Assembly (NCBI RefSeq): GCF_000328625.1
Contig: NC_019978.1
Span: 744,001-808,000 of the forward strand
Reading direction: 5' to 3'
Origin: Halobacteroides halobius DSM 5150
Lineage (GTDB): Bacteria > Bacillota > Halanaerobiia > Halobacteroidales > Halobacteroidaceae
Length of the DNA stretch: 64,000 nucleotides
The notes beneath the pieces were generated by a model, which saw only the letters and a program-made list of their open reading frames with translations, was not told the origin of the DNA and did not search any database. Shown one piece after another: positions 36,558 to 44,395 of the stretch; within the stretch, counting starts at the first letter, position 1, and the number at the start of each line of letters is the position of its first letter. Made by a program: the position numbers and the translations under genes.

Positions 36558-36592
36558 AAATATCAGGTAAGTTCAATCCTTGCCTGATATTT
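36558..36592 (+). terminator. Hairpin after the first secreted-protein gene
   Basis: A 14-bp stem (AAATATCAGGTAAG with CTTGCCTGATATTT) without a good T run. It may be a 3'-end stabiliser or a partial terminator. Confidence 0.5.
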
Positions 36593-36628
36593 ACAAATAA
36601 CTAAACACTCTTAAGGAGGGCCAAAAAG

Positions 36629-37723
36629 ATGAATATTAGAGTTAAAAAGGGAACAATTGCTTTTGTATTTGTAGCATTATTTATGTTGGGAACTAGTAGT
36701 GTTTTTGCAGCTTCTTTACCATTAAAGACTGACGTTTCTAAGCAGCAAAGAAGGGTAGAAGCTTATAAGCAAATAAGAAATGCTAATCCACAAGGAAGAC
36801 TTGCTTTTGGTGATATAGAGAGATTATATGATGGGATATTAAAAGATATGGTAGAAGCAAGAGATGAAGAATTTGGAACAAGTCTGAATCAATATATTAA
36901 AGCAGCTTTTAATGGAGCTAAAAATGGTCAAGACCCTCAAGTAGCTGCCCAGATTATTGATAAGACCCTTAAAAAAGCTTTTTATCTAACAGTCAAGCAT
37001 GAGTTAATAGAAGCAATTGAGGAGATTGAAAAGACTGAAGAGGCTCATCATAAGTTAGATGAAGCTATTGTATATTATGAAGTTTTAGCTAGTACTGTCA
37101 AAGAAGAAGATAAGCAATTAAATCAGCATATTATATCTGGTTTAAAGATTGCTCGGCAAGCGATAAAGAATAAAAATCTAAGTAAATTAAAGATTGCAGC
37201 TCAGATTGTAGATAAAAATATAATCAATGCTTTTTATGATGTAATATTACATGAAATAAAAGAAGTAGAGGAGTATGCATCTACTAACCCTGCTGAAGCA
37301 AAAATAGAAAAATTAGAAGGATTACTTTATTATCAAGCAATTAAAGGTAAAGTAAAAACTGGGAATAAAATTGGAAATGCTGTAATCGAAGGTATGTTAA
37401 AGGGGCCAATTGATGCTGTAGATTATGATGTAATTGCTGAAGAGCTAAATCGAGGTTTTGTAGCAAAAGTATTACATGAGTTAGAAGAAGTAGAAGAAGA
37501 TTGGGGCGAACAAGAAGCAATTGTTAAGGCTTGGGAAGGTTTATTATACTATAATATTTTCCAAAATGATGTTAAAGATAAGTTAGGTGTTAAGAAAGCA
37601 GAGGAGTTACTGGTTAACTTACGTCAATTAACTAAAGCAACTAAGTCCGAAGATAAAGGAATAGCTAAAGAATTGATAGAACAAATTGAAGATGATATTC
37701 AATCTTATTTTGTTCAATTGTAA
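36629..37723 (+). CDS. Secreted HExxE-repeat helical protein A
   Basis: 364 residues; signal peptide with cleavage near VFA-AS (about residue 27). The mature part is almost all helix and has three diverged units of about 80 residues. Each has a helix with His-Glu and further acidic residues (KHELIEAIEEIE at 123, LHEIKEVEE at 207, LHELEEVEE at 282), followed about 20 residues on by an aromatic motif (AIVYYEVL, GLLYYQAI, GLLYYNIF). His/Glu on one helix face with nearby Tyr pairs suggests metal binding. I do not recognise the family. AGGAGGG precedes the ATG. Iron-linked function is inferred from the Fur boxes on both sides. Confidence 0.78.
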   Translation: MNIRVKKGTIAFVFVALFMLGTSSVFAASLPLKTDVSKQQRRVEAYKQIRNANPQGRLAFGDIERLYDGILKDMVEARDEEFGTSLNQYIKAAFNGAKNGQDPQVAAQIIDKTLKKAFYLTVKHELIEAIEEIEKTEEAHHKLDEAIVYYEVLASTVKEEDKQLNQHIISGLKIARQAIKNKNLSKLKIAAQIVDKNIINAFYDVILHEIKEVEEYASTNPAEAKIEKLEGLLYYQAIKGKVKTGNKIGNAVIEGMLKGPIDAVDYDVIAEELNRGFVAKVLHELEEVEEDWGEQEAIVKAWEGLLYYNIFQNDVKDKLGVKKAEELLVNLRQLTKATKSEDKGIAKELIEQIEDDIQSYFVQL

Positions 37724-37732
37724 GTAAAAATT

Positions 37733-37766
37733 AGTTGTCTGAGGTTCTCTTAGACAACTTTTTAAA
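37733..37766 (+). terminator. Terminator after repeat protein A
   Basis: An 8-bp perfect stem (AGTTGTCT with AGACAACT), extended by three inner pairs, then TTTTT. It should make protein B partly or wholly separate in expression. Confidence 0.8.
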
Positions 37767-37789
37767 TCAAAGTTTAGGGAGGAAATAAA

Positions 37790-38968
37790 ATGTTTAAAAT
37801 TAGTAAAAGAAGCAGTTTGTTAGTTATGGTACTGGCTTTAGCCACAGTAGTTTCTTTAAGTAGTACTACCTATGCTTTTTCTTTCTTTGGATTATTTGAC
37901 TTTGGTAGTAATGAAGCTGAGAATACAGTAAGTGTAAAAGAAGTTAGAGTTAAGCTAACATTACCACTAAAGACTGATGTAACTAAACAGATAAATCGAG
38001 TTAAAGCTTATAAAAGGATTAATCAATTAAGACATGAAGAAGATATTAATTTTATTAAAATTGAAAAAATCTATGATAAGTATTTAGAAGGAATGGTTAA
38101 AAGTAGAGATAAAGAATTCAATCAAACAATGAACCCATATATTGAGGCAGCTTTTAATGGCGTTAAAAATGGTCGAGCCCCTCAAATAGGGTCCCAGATT
38201 ATTGATAAGACACTAAAAAAAGCCTTCTACTTGACAGTAAAACATGAGTTAGTTGAGGCAATTAAAGAGATTGAAGAAAGTAAAGAAGCTCATCATAAAT
38301 TAGACGAGGCAATTGTTTACTATCAAGTTTTATCTAATATGATTAAAGAAGAAAATAAAAAAGTAAACCAAAATATTATATCCGGCTTAAAGACTGCTCG
38401 GCAAGCTATAAATAAAAATAATCCTGGTAAGTTAAGGATTGCAGCTCAAATTGTAGATAAAAATATAATTAAAGCTTATCATGATGTAATCTTACATGAA
38501 GTAGAAGAAGTAGAAGAGTATGATTCTACTGACCCTGCTGAAGCAAAAATAGAAAAACTAGAAGGATTATATTATTATCAAGCAATTAAAGATAAAGTAA
38601 AGCCAGGTAATAAGATAGGAAGTAAAATGATTGAGAAGCAATTAACTGGACCAAGTATTAAAGTAAAATATAATCCAATATCTAATGAATTAAATCGAGG
38701 TTTTGTAGCAAAAGTATTTCATGAATTAGAAGAAGTAGAAGAAGAATGGGGCAAACCAGAGGCTTCTGTTAAGGCTTGGGAAGCATTATTATACTATAAT
38801 ATAGTCCATGATAATGTTAAAGAAAAATTAGGTGCTGATAAAGCTAAAAATTTATTAACTGATTTACGCACATTAACTAAAGCAGTTGCCAATGGGGATA
38901 AGATAAAAGTAAAGGAGTTAGAAGCTAAAGTTAAATCTCAATTAAGAAACTATATTGGTCAAATTTAA
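37790..38968 (+). CDS. Secreted HExxE-repeat helical protein B
   Basis: 392 residues, a close paralogue of protein A with the same three units (KHELVEAIKEIE, LHEVEEVEE, FHELEEVEE) and the same YY motifs. The N-terminus differs: a signal peptide ending near TYA-FS, then a short Phe/Asp-rich and Asn/Glu linker (residues about 30-55) absent from A. Conservation is highest in the HExxE helices and the SGLKxARQAI segment, which marks them as the functional core. AGGGAGG precedes the ATG. Unknown family; the paralogue pair implies a dimer or two ligands. Confidence 0.78.
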   Translation: MFKISKRSSLLVMVLALATVVSLSSTTYAFSFFGLFDFGSNEAENTVSVKEVRVKLTLPLKTDVTKQINRVKAYKRINQLRHEEDINFIKIEKIYDKYLEGMVKSRDKEFNQTMNPYIEAAFNGVKNGRAPQIGSQIIDKTLKKAFYLTVKHELVEAIKEIEESKEAHHKLDEAIVYYQVLSNMIKEENKKVNQNIISGLKTARQAINKNNPGKLRIAAQIVDKNIIKAYHDVILHEVEEVEEYDSTDPAEAKIEKLEGLYYYQAIKDKVKPGNKIGSKMIEKQLTGPSIKVKYNPISNELNRGFVAKVFHELEEVEEEWGKPEASVKAWEALLYYNIVHDNVKEKLGADKAKNLLTDLRTLTKAVANGDKIKVKELEAKVKSQLRNYIGQI

Positions 38969-39005
38969 AGAGATAGGCTGCCTATTTGGGCAGTCTTTAC
39001 TCTTT
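38967..39005 (+). terminator. Hairpin after repeat protein B
   Basis: AAAGAG and GGCTGCC pair with GGCAGTC and CTCTTT in a long two-part stem starting at the stop codon. The T run is poor, so read-through into the glycosyltransferase gene is possible. Confidence 0.6.
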
Positions 39006-39043
39006 CACTTTAATTGATATAAAATTACAAGAGGGAGTGAATA

Positions 39044-40519
39044 ATTATCTACGGATTAATAATAACTATCATTGCGGTTGGATTACGCTTGTTTTTTTTG
39101 AGTCCCTATCCCCACGGTTGGGATGCAGTTGATTTTATTTTAGGGATTGACTATTATGATTTATCTTTAATGCAACCACATTTTCCTGGGTATCCAATTT
39201 ATATTTGGCTGGGCAAGATTATTAATCAGTGGGTAGGAGATGAGGCATATACTTTAGCTTTATTAAGTGCTGTCTTTGGTGGTTTGTCAGTCTTACCTTT
39301 CTATATGCTAGTAAAGAAGCTGACTAATCAGACTATAGCTTTATTAGCTGGAGTTTATTTAATGTTTACTCCATTACATTTAATATTAAGTGCTAAGATA
39401 ATGTCCGATATGCCAGGAACTTTCTTTATATTAGTATTTTTATATCTAACTTATTTAAGTTGGCAGGATGGAGAAAAGAAGAAAAAATATTTAGTTAGTA
39501 GTGCTATTGTCTTAGGGATTGCTTTAGGAGTTAGAGTATCTTATTTTCCGTATCTTATTATATTCTTAATTAGTCTTGGCTTATGGTATCAAGATACTAA
39601 ACAGGTATCAACTTTATTAGTAGCTATAATTAGCTTTACAGCAACTAATTTAGTATGGTTAGGATGGCAAATTATTAGGGCGGGAGGATTAAATTTTTTT
39701 CAGATTGCAATAAATTTTACTGCAGGCCATTTTAATGATTGGGGTGGAACAGTAGTAACTGATAATACCTTAGTTACTAGATTAATTAGATTAATTTATC
39801 ATAATATTTTAGTAGCTGGATTGGGTTTTTATCAAGTAGGCGATTCTTTAGTTAAAGTATTATTAGCTAGTTTTATTTTATTAGGTTTGTTTGGGTTCAT
39901 AAGTGCTTATAAGAACTTATTTAGTAGGGATAAATTATTTATTGCTAGTTGGTTCATACCTTACTCTATCTGGGTCTTTTTTGGACAGAATATAGCTAAG
40001 CCTAGACATGTAATCACTTTAATTCCTTTATTTGTAATATCAATATTTATTGGTTGGCAATCGCTATTAAATAAGTTAAAAAAGCTTATTTATCTTTCAG
40101 GAATTATAATTATAATCTTAATTATCACGTCTCTACCTTTAGTAACAATATATAAGTCTAATTTACCCCCTGTAATTAAATTAAGCCATTATTTGAATAA
40201 CAACTTCTCTACTCGAAAAACGATAATCTATACTTTTGAAGAAGAGAGGGTCATTAATTATTATTACCCTAATTTTATTATCAAGCAGGTTAGAAATAAA
40301 AAAGATTTTTATCATTCATTATTATCTTTAGTTAATCAACCAGAGAATATACTAATGACTAATTCTGTATATAATAGTTTAGTTAAACAAGATGATAAGC
40401 TACAAGAATTATTAGTTCCAATTCAAAAGTGGGGTGGAAAAAGATTATTATATCCAGTCTATAACCAGATAATTTTGTATCAGGCTAAGGAGAGGCTGTA
40501 TGATTATATAAGATATTAA
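39044..40519 (+). CDS. GT-C membrane glycosyltransferase (PMT/ArnT-like), non-canonical start
   Basis: About 490 residues with some eleven transmembrane helices, and an acidic motif in the first outer loop (GWDAVDF) as in GT-C enzymes that use polyprenyl-phosphate sugars. The in-frame TTG at 39089 would cut the first helix, since IIIYGLIITIIAVGLRLFF is coded just upstream in the same frame down to a TGA at 39038-39040. No ATG, GTG or TTG lies there; GAGGGAG at 39031-39037 points to ATT at 39044 (or ATA at 39041). It probably transfers a sugar to outer or secreted substrates, perhaps the repeat proteins. Confidence 0.78.
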   Translation: MIYGLIITIIAVGLRLFFLSPYPHGWDAVDFILGIDYYDLSLMQPHFPGYPIYIWLGKIINQWVGDEAYTLALLSAVFGGLSVLPFYMLVKKLTNQTIALLAGVYLMFTPLHLILSAKIMSDMPGTFFILVFLYLTYLSWQDGEKKKKYLVSSAIVLGIALGVRVSYFPYLIIFLISLGLWYQDTKQVSTLLVAIISFTATNLVWLGWQIIRAGGLNFFQIAINFTAGHFNDWGGTVVTDNTLVTRLIRLIYHNILVAGLGFYQVGDSLVKVLLASFILLGLFGFISAYKNLFSRDKLFIASWFIPYSIWVFFGQNIAKPRHVITLIPLFVISIFIGWQSLLNKLKKLIYLSGIIIIILIITSLPLVTIYKSNLPPVIKLSHYLNNNFSTRKTIIYTFEEERVINYYYPNFIIKQVRNKKDFYHSLLSLVNQPENILMTNSVYNSLVKQDDKLQELLVPIQKWGGKRLLYPVYNQIILYQAKERLYDYIRY

Positions 40520-40541
40520 GTAAAATGATTTTAATAAAGCC

Positions 40542-40570
40542 TTGACAGGTTATACATATCTTACTATAAT
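40542..40570 (+). promoter_or_regulatory. Consensus promoter of the iron transporter operon
   Basis: TTGACA (40542-40547), a 17-base spacer and TATAAT (40565-40570): a perfect match, just upstream of a Fur-type box. Confidence 0.9.
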
Positions 40571-40582
40571 TTATTACATAGG

Positions 40583-40597
40583 TGATAATTATTATCA
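40583..40597 (+). promoter_or_regulatory. Fur-type box of the iron transporter operon
   Basis: TGATAATTATTATCA is a perfect 7-1-7 palindrome of Fur/Bacillus type (TGATAAT-N-ATTATCA), 13 bases after the -10 element, where a repressor would block the transcription start. Confidence 0.9.
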
Positions 40598-40677
40598 ATT
40601 TCATCTATAAGATTATGTGCACTATTGTAGTAAGAATAAAAACCAAATAACAAAATCTAGAGGAGATGATGAGGTAT

Positions 40678-41721
40678 ATGAAAAAAGTACTACTAATATT
40701 TACTTTAGCAGTAATTTTGAGTACAGTTACAGTTTCAACAGCATCAGCTGGTTTTTTTGATTTTTTATTAGGAGAAGATAAAGGTGTTGTTAATGTTTAT
40801 ACTAGTAGGCATTATGAAGCTGATGAAAAATTATATGAACAATTTGAAGAAAAAACGGGGATTAAGGTAAATGTATTAAAAGGTCGGGCTGATGCGTTAA
40901 TTGAACGAATAGAGAGAGAAGGTCAATCTACATCAGCTGATCTATTAATTACTTCTGATGCTGGTAGATTATATAGAGCTAAAAAGAAAGGGTTATTGCA
41001 ATCTGTCAAGAGTGAGAAATTATTTAATAATATACCAGCTAATTTAAGGGATCGGGATAATCAATGGTTTGGGTTGACTGTTCGAGCCAGAATTATAGTT
41101 TATGCTAAGGATAGAGTGGATATCTCTAAACTGTCTACATATGAAGACTTAACAGATAAAAGATGGGAAGGTAGAATTTTAGCTAGGACTTCATTAAATA
41201 TTTACAATCAGTCTTTATTAGCTTCTTTCATAGCTTTAAAAGGTGAGGCAGCTGCTAGAGAATGGGCAGCAGGAATTGTGAATAATATGGCTCGACGCCC
41301 AAAAGGAAATGATACAGATCAAGCCATAGCTGTTGCTGCAGGTGTTGGTGACTTAGCCATTATGAATACTTATTATTTGGGTAGAATGTTAAATTCATCT
41401 AATCTAAAAGAAGTAAAATTAGCCCAAAAACTAGGAGTCTTCTTTCCTAAAAAGACCCATATTAATGTAAGTGGAGTTGGACTTACTAAGTATGCTAAAC
41501 ATGAAGAGAATGCTATTAAATTAATGGAATTCTTATCAAGTCAAAAGGCACAAAAGATTTTTGCTAATGCTAATTATGAATATCCGGCAAACCCAGAGGT
41601 AGAAGCTTCAGATCTATTAAAATCATGGGGAGATTTTGAAACTCAAGATATTAATTTAACTAAACTAGGAAAATACAACCAGAAAGCAGTTAAAATCTTC
41701 AGTGAAGTAGGGTGGCAATAA
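40678..41721 (+). CDS. fbpA: Ferric-iron ABC transporter substrate-binding protein (FbpA/FutA family)
   Basis: About 347 residues with a signal peptide (MKKVLLIFTLAVIL, cleavage near ASA-GF). The mature part begins with VVNVYTSRHYEADEKLY, the FbpA/FutA signature, and has a tyrosine-containing NTYYLGR segment that matches the iron-binding tyrosine pair of the family. There is no lipobox cysteine. It binds Fe(III) outside the membrane and hands it to the permease. I prefer the ATG at 40678; an ATG at 40666 overlaps its own ribosome binding site. A terminator follows, so the binding protein is probably made in excess. Confidence 0.93.
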   Translation: MKKVLLIFTLAVILSTVTVSTASAGFFDFLLGEDKGVVNVYTSRHYEADEKLYEQFEEKTGIKVNVLKGRADALIERIEREGQSTSADLLITSDAGRLYRAKKKGLLQSVKSEKLFNNIPANLRDRDNQWFGLTVRARIIVYAKDRVDISKLSTYEDLTDKRWEGRILARTSLNIYNQSLLASFIALKGEAAAREWAAGIVNNMARRPKGNDTDQAIAVAAGVGDLAIMNTYYLGRMLNSSNLKEVKLAQKLGVFFPKKTHINVSGVGLTKYAKHEENAIKLMEFLSSQKAQKIFANANYEYPANPEVEASDLLKSWGDFETQDINLTKLGKYNQKAVKIFSEVGWQ

Positions 41722-41731
41722 TTAATTTGAC

Positions 41732-41762
41732 AAAAGCAGCCGATTGATTGGCTGCTTTTTAT
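41732..41762 (+). terminator. Attenuating terminator between binding protein and permease
   Basis: A 10-bp perfect stem (AAAAGCAGCC with GGCTGCTTTT) followed by T's. Partial termination here would give more binding protein than permease. Confidence 0.88.
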
Positions 41763-41781
41763 AACAGGTAGGTGATTACAA

Positions 41782-43395
41782 GTGTTGAAGAAAAGAGATA
41801 TTAAATCTTTGTTTAATATATGGTCTGTTTTGAGCTTTATTATTGTCTTGCTAGTTTTAATTCCTAATCTTAATATTTTGCTAAATATCTTTAAACCAGT
41901 AAATGAAAATTGGCAACATATAAAGGAATATCTGCTAAAAGACTATATAATAAGTTCAACTATTTTAGTTTTATTTACAGGTGTTTTTTCCATTTTTATG
42001 GGCTTGATACCAGCTTGGTTTGTTACCCAATATAATTTTCCTGGACGTGATTTTTTCAACTGGGGATTAATTTTGCCTTTAGCTATTCCACCTTATATTG
42101 GTGCCTATACATATACTGGTTTATTAAATTATACAGGAGTTATACAGACATTTTTACGAGATAATGGTATAGAATTAAACCAAGCTTATTTTGATATAAT
42201 GACAATAGAAGGTGCAATCTTTATTTATACAATCTTTTTGTTTCCTTATGTTTATATTTTAACAAGGTCATTTTTAGCAAAGCAGTCCGCTTCTTTAATA
42301 GAATCAGCTAGAACTTTAGGCAGAAGTCCTTTTGAGATTTTTTGGCATGTAGTGTTACCAATTTCTAGAGGAGCTATTGTTGCCGGAGTGAGTTTAGTAA
42401 TCTTAGAGGTTTTGAATGATTATGGAGTTGTCAAATATTTTGGTATTTCAACCTTTAGTACTGCTATCTTTAGGACTTGGTTTGCAATGGGAGATTTAAA
42501 TTCGGCAGTCAAACTATCGGCTTTATTGATGTTATTTGTTTTTACTGTTTTATTAATTGAGAAGTTTTCACGGGGCGGGAGAAGATTTAGTTACAGTACT
42601 ACGAAAGTAAGGCCTGTTTCTCGTCAGAAATTATCTGGGGTAAAGGCTTATTTAATTTCGGGGTTTTGTTCCTTAATCTTTAGTATTGGTTTTTTAGTAC
42701 CTACATTGCAATTATTACATTGGAGCTGGTTAAGCTATGCTGAAATACTAGATTTGGAGTTTATTGTTTTTACCCTTAATTCTTTATCTGTTGCTTTATT
42801 TTCTTCCGCTTTGATTATTGTTCTAGCAGTAATTATTGCTAATACTGCTAGAATTAATGATAATATACTATCTAAGTTATACGCAAAGATTGCTTTACTT
42901 GGTTATTCAATTCCTGGGGCAGTCATAGCTGTTGGGATTTTATTATTTTTTATAATTTTAGATAATGCCTTGAACACTGTATTAAGATCAAGTATAATAA
43001 TGCTTATTTTTGCTTATGTAATAAGGTTTTTAGGTATTGGTTATAACTCTGTTGAATCAGGATTTGATAAAGTTGGTGACAGTTTCTTTGAAGCATCACG
43101 TACCCTTGGTAGAGGAATTACTGAAACTTTTTTTAAAGTCGATTTCCCTATGATTAAGCCAGCAGTAATTAGTGGGTTTTTACTTGTTTTAATTGAAGTA
43201 TTAAAGGAACTCCCTCTGACTTTAATTTTAAGACCTTTTAATTTTGATACATTGGCTAGTAAAGCTTTTGAATATGCAGGGAATGAAATGATACATGAGG
43301 CTGCTTTATCATCTATAATTATAATATTAATTTGTGGAATTGCTATCTATTATATTCACAAATTAGGAGGCAAGGAGGATAAAGATGTTCGTTGA
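41782..43395 (+). CDS. fbpB: Ferric-iron ABC transporter permease (FbpB family, fused two-domain)
   Basis: 537 residues with about twelve transmembrane helices in two BPD-type halves. Each half has the loop that docks the ATPase: ESARTLGRSPFEIFWHVVLP near residue 175 and EASRTLGRGITETFFKVDFP near 435. This doubled permease is usual for Fe(III) importers of the Fbp/Fut class. The start is GTG with GGTAGGTG upstream. Its end overlaps the ATPase gene by 11 bases, so the two are coupled. Confidence 0.93.
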   Translation: MLKKRDIKSLFNIWSVLSFIIVLLVLIPNLNILLNIFKPVNENWQHIKEYLLKDYIISSTILVLFTGVFSIFMGLIPAWFVTQYNFPGRDFFNWGLILPLAIPPYIGAYTYTGLLNYTGVIQTFLRDNGIELNQAYFDIMTIEGAIFIYTIFLFPYVYILTRSFLAKQSASLIESARTLGRSPFEIFWHVVLPISRGAIVAGVSLVILEVLNDYGVVKYFGISTFSTAIFRTWFAMGDLNSAVKLSALLMLFVFTVLLIEKFSRGGRRFSYSTTKVRPVSRQKLSGVKAYLISGFCSLIFSIGFLVPTLQLLHWSWLSYAEILDLEFIVFTLNSLSVALFSSALIIVLAVIIANTARINDNILSKLYAKIALLGYSIPGAVIAVGILLFFIILDNALNTVLRSSIIMLIFAYVIRFLGIGYNSVESGFDKVGDSFFEASRTLGRGITETFFKVDFPMIKPAVISGFLLVLIEVLKELPLTLILRPFNFDTLASKAFEYAGNEMIHEAALSSIIIILICGIAIYYIHKLGGKEDKDVR

Positions 43396-44101
43396 GATTG
43401 AAAATTTAAATTTTAAATATAAAAATTCAGCAGAAGACATTCTAAATGATTTTACCTTTAGTGTAAAAGAGGGAGATATAGTCTGTATCTTAGGAGAAAG
43501 TGGGAGTGGGAAAAGTACTGTATTAAGATTAATATCTGGACTTGAGGAACCTAATCAAGGAACTATAAAGATCAATAATGATATTGTGGTTAATGATAAT
43601 AATTTTGTTTCTCCTGAAGAAAGAGAAGTAGGTATGGTATTTCAGGATTATGCTTTATTTCCACATATGACAGTAGCAGAGAATATATTATTTGGTGTAA
43701 AAGGTAAAAGTAAAGAATATAAAAAGAAAAAATTGGCTGAAGTGTTGAAATTGATTGGCTTAGAAGAGCTAAAAAATAGATATCCCCATCAAATTAGTGG
43801 GGGACAGCAACAGAGGGTAGCTCTAGCTCGAGCATTAACAATTGGCCCTTCTTTGATAGTGATGGATGAACCTTTTAGTAGTCTTGATGCAAATCTCCAA
43901 TCTAAAATCAGAGAAGAGTTAAGAAAGATCATTAAAAGAACAGGAATAACTTCCATTTTTGTTTCTCATGATAAAGAAGATGCTATAAGTATAGCAGATA
44001 AAATAGTAGTTTTAAAAGATGGGCGAATAGTTCAACAAGGTGATTCGCAAGAGTTGATTTCCAATCCAACTTCTGATTATGTAGCTGGTCTTTTCAAATA
44101 A
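43385..44101 (+). CDS. fbpC: Ferric-iron ABC transporter ATP-binding protein
   Basis: 238 residues: Walker A GESGSGKST, Q-loop VFQDYALFPHM, signature ISGGQQQR, Walker B LIVMDEPFSSLD and H-loop SHDKEDA. It energises the permease encoded by the overlapping gene. It is shorter than many FbpC proteins because it has no C-terminal regulatory domain. Confidence 0.94.
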   Translation: MFVEIENLNFKYKNSAEDILNDFTFSVKEGDIVCILGESGSGKSTVLRLISGLEEPNQGTIKINNDIVVNDNNFVSPEEREVGMVFQDYALFPHMTVAENILFGVKGKSKEYKKKKLAEVLKLIGLEELKNRYPHQISGGQQQRVALARALTIGPSLIVMDEPFSSLDANLQSKIREELRKIIKRTGITSIFVSHDKEDAISIADKIVVLKDGRIVQQGDSQELISNPTSDYVAGLFK

Positions 44102-44270
44102 TATCTACTACACTATATGATTTTTTCTTAACTAGTTGACTTGAAGTTACTGGAATTTATGATTGGTATAAATTTTATATTTTTTAGTTATTTACCACCC
44201 TCTTTGATGAACACTTTTCTAAAAAAATTAATATTATGTATTGAATCAAATAAAGGAGGGGGGATAAAGA

Positions 44271-44348
44271 ATGGCTTTTGATGACAACTATGCATTTGTT
44301 GTATTCTTGATTTTGATTCTGTTAATATTAGGTGGAGAAAATTACTAA
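44271..44348 (+). CDS. YjcZ-like tiny membrane peptide
   Basis: A 25-residue ORF behind a very strong GGAGGGGGG site seven bases upstream. The sequence is a short polar start (MAFDDNYAF) and a single hydrophobic helix (VVFLILILLILGG). It matches the pattern of YjcZ/YuzJ-type sporulation peptides, which are about this length. It has its own terminator. Function is unknown. The rest of 44102-44270 is AT-rich with no clear gene. Confidence 0.72.
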   Translation: MAFDDNYAFVVFLILILLILGGENY

Positions 44349-44360
44349 AGTCTTATAAGT

Positions 44361-44390
44361 AAACCTCCTGGTTTAAACCAGGAGGTTTTT
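44361..44390. terminator. Bidirectional terminator
   Basis: A perfect 28-bp palindrome (arm AAACCTCCTGGTTT at 44361-44374) followed by T's, between the YjcZ-like gene and the converging hcp. Confidence 0.93.
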
Positions 44391-44395
44391 GTTAA

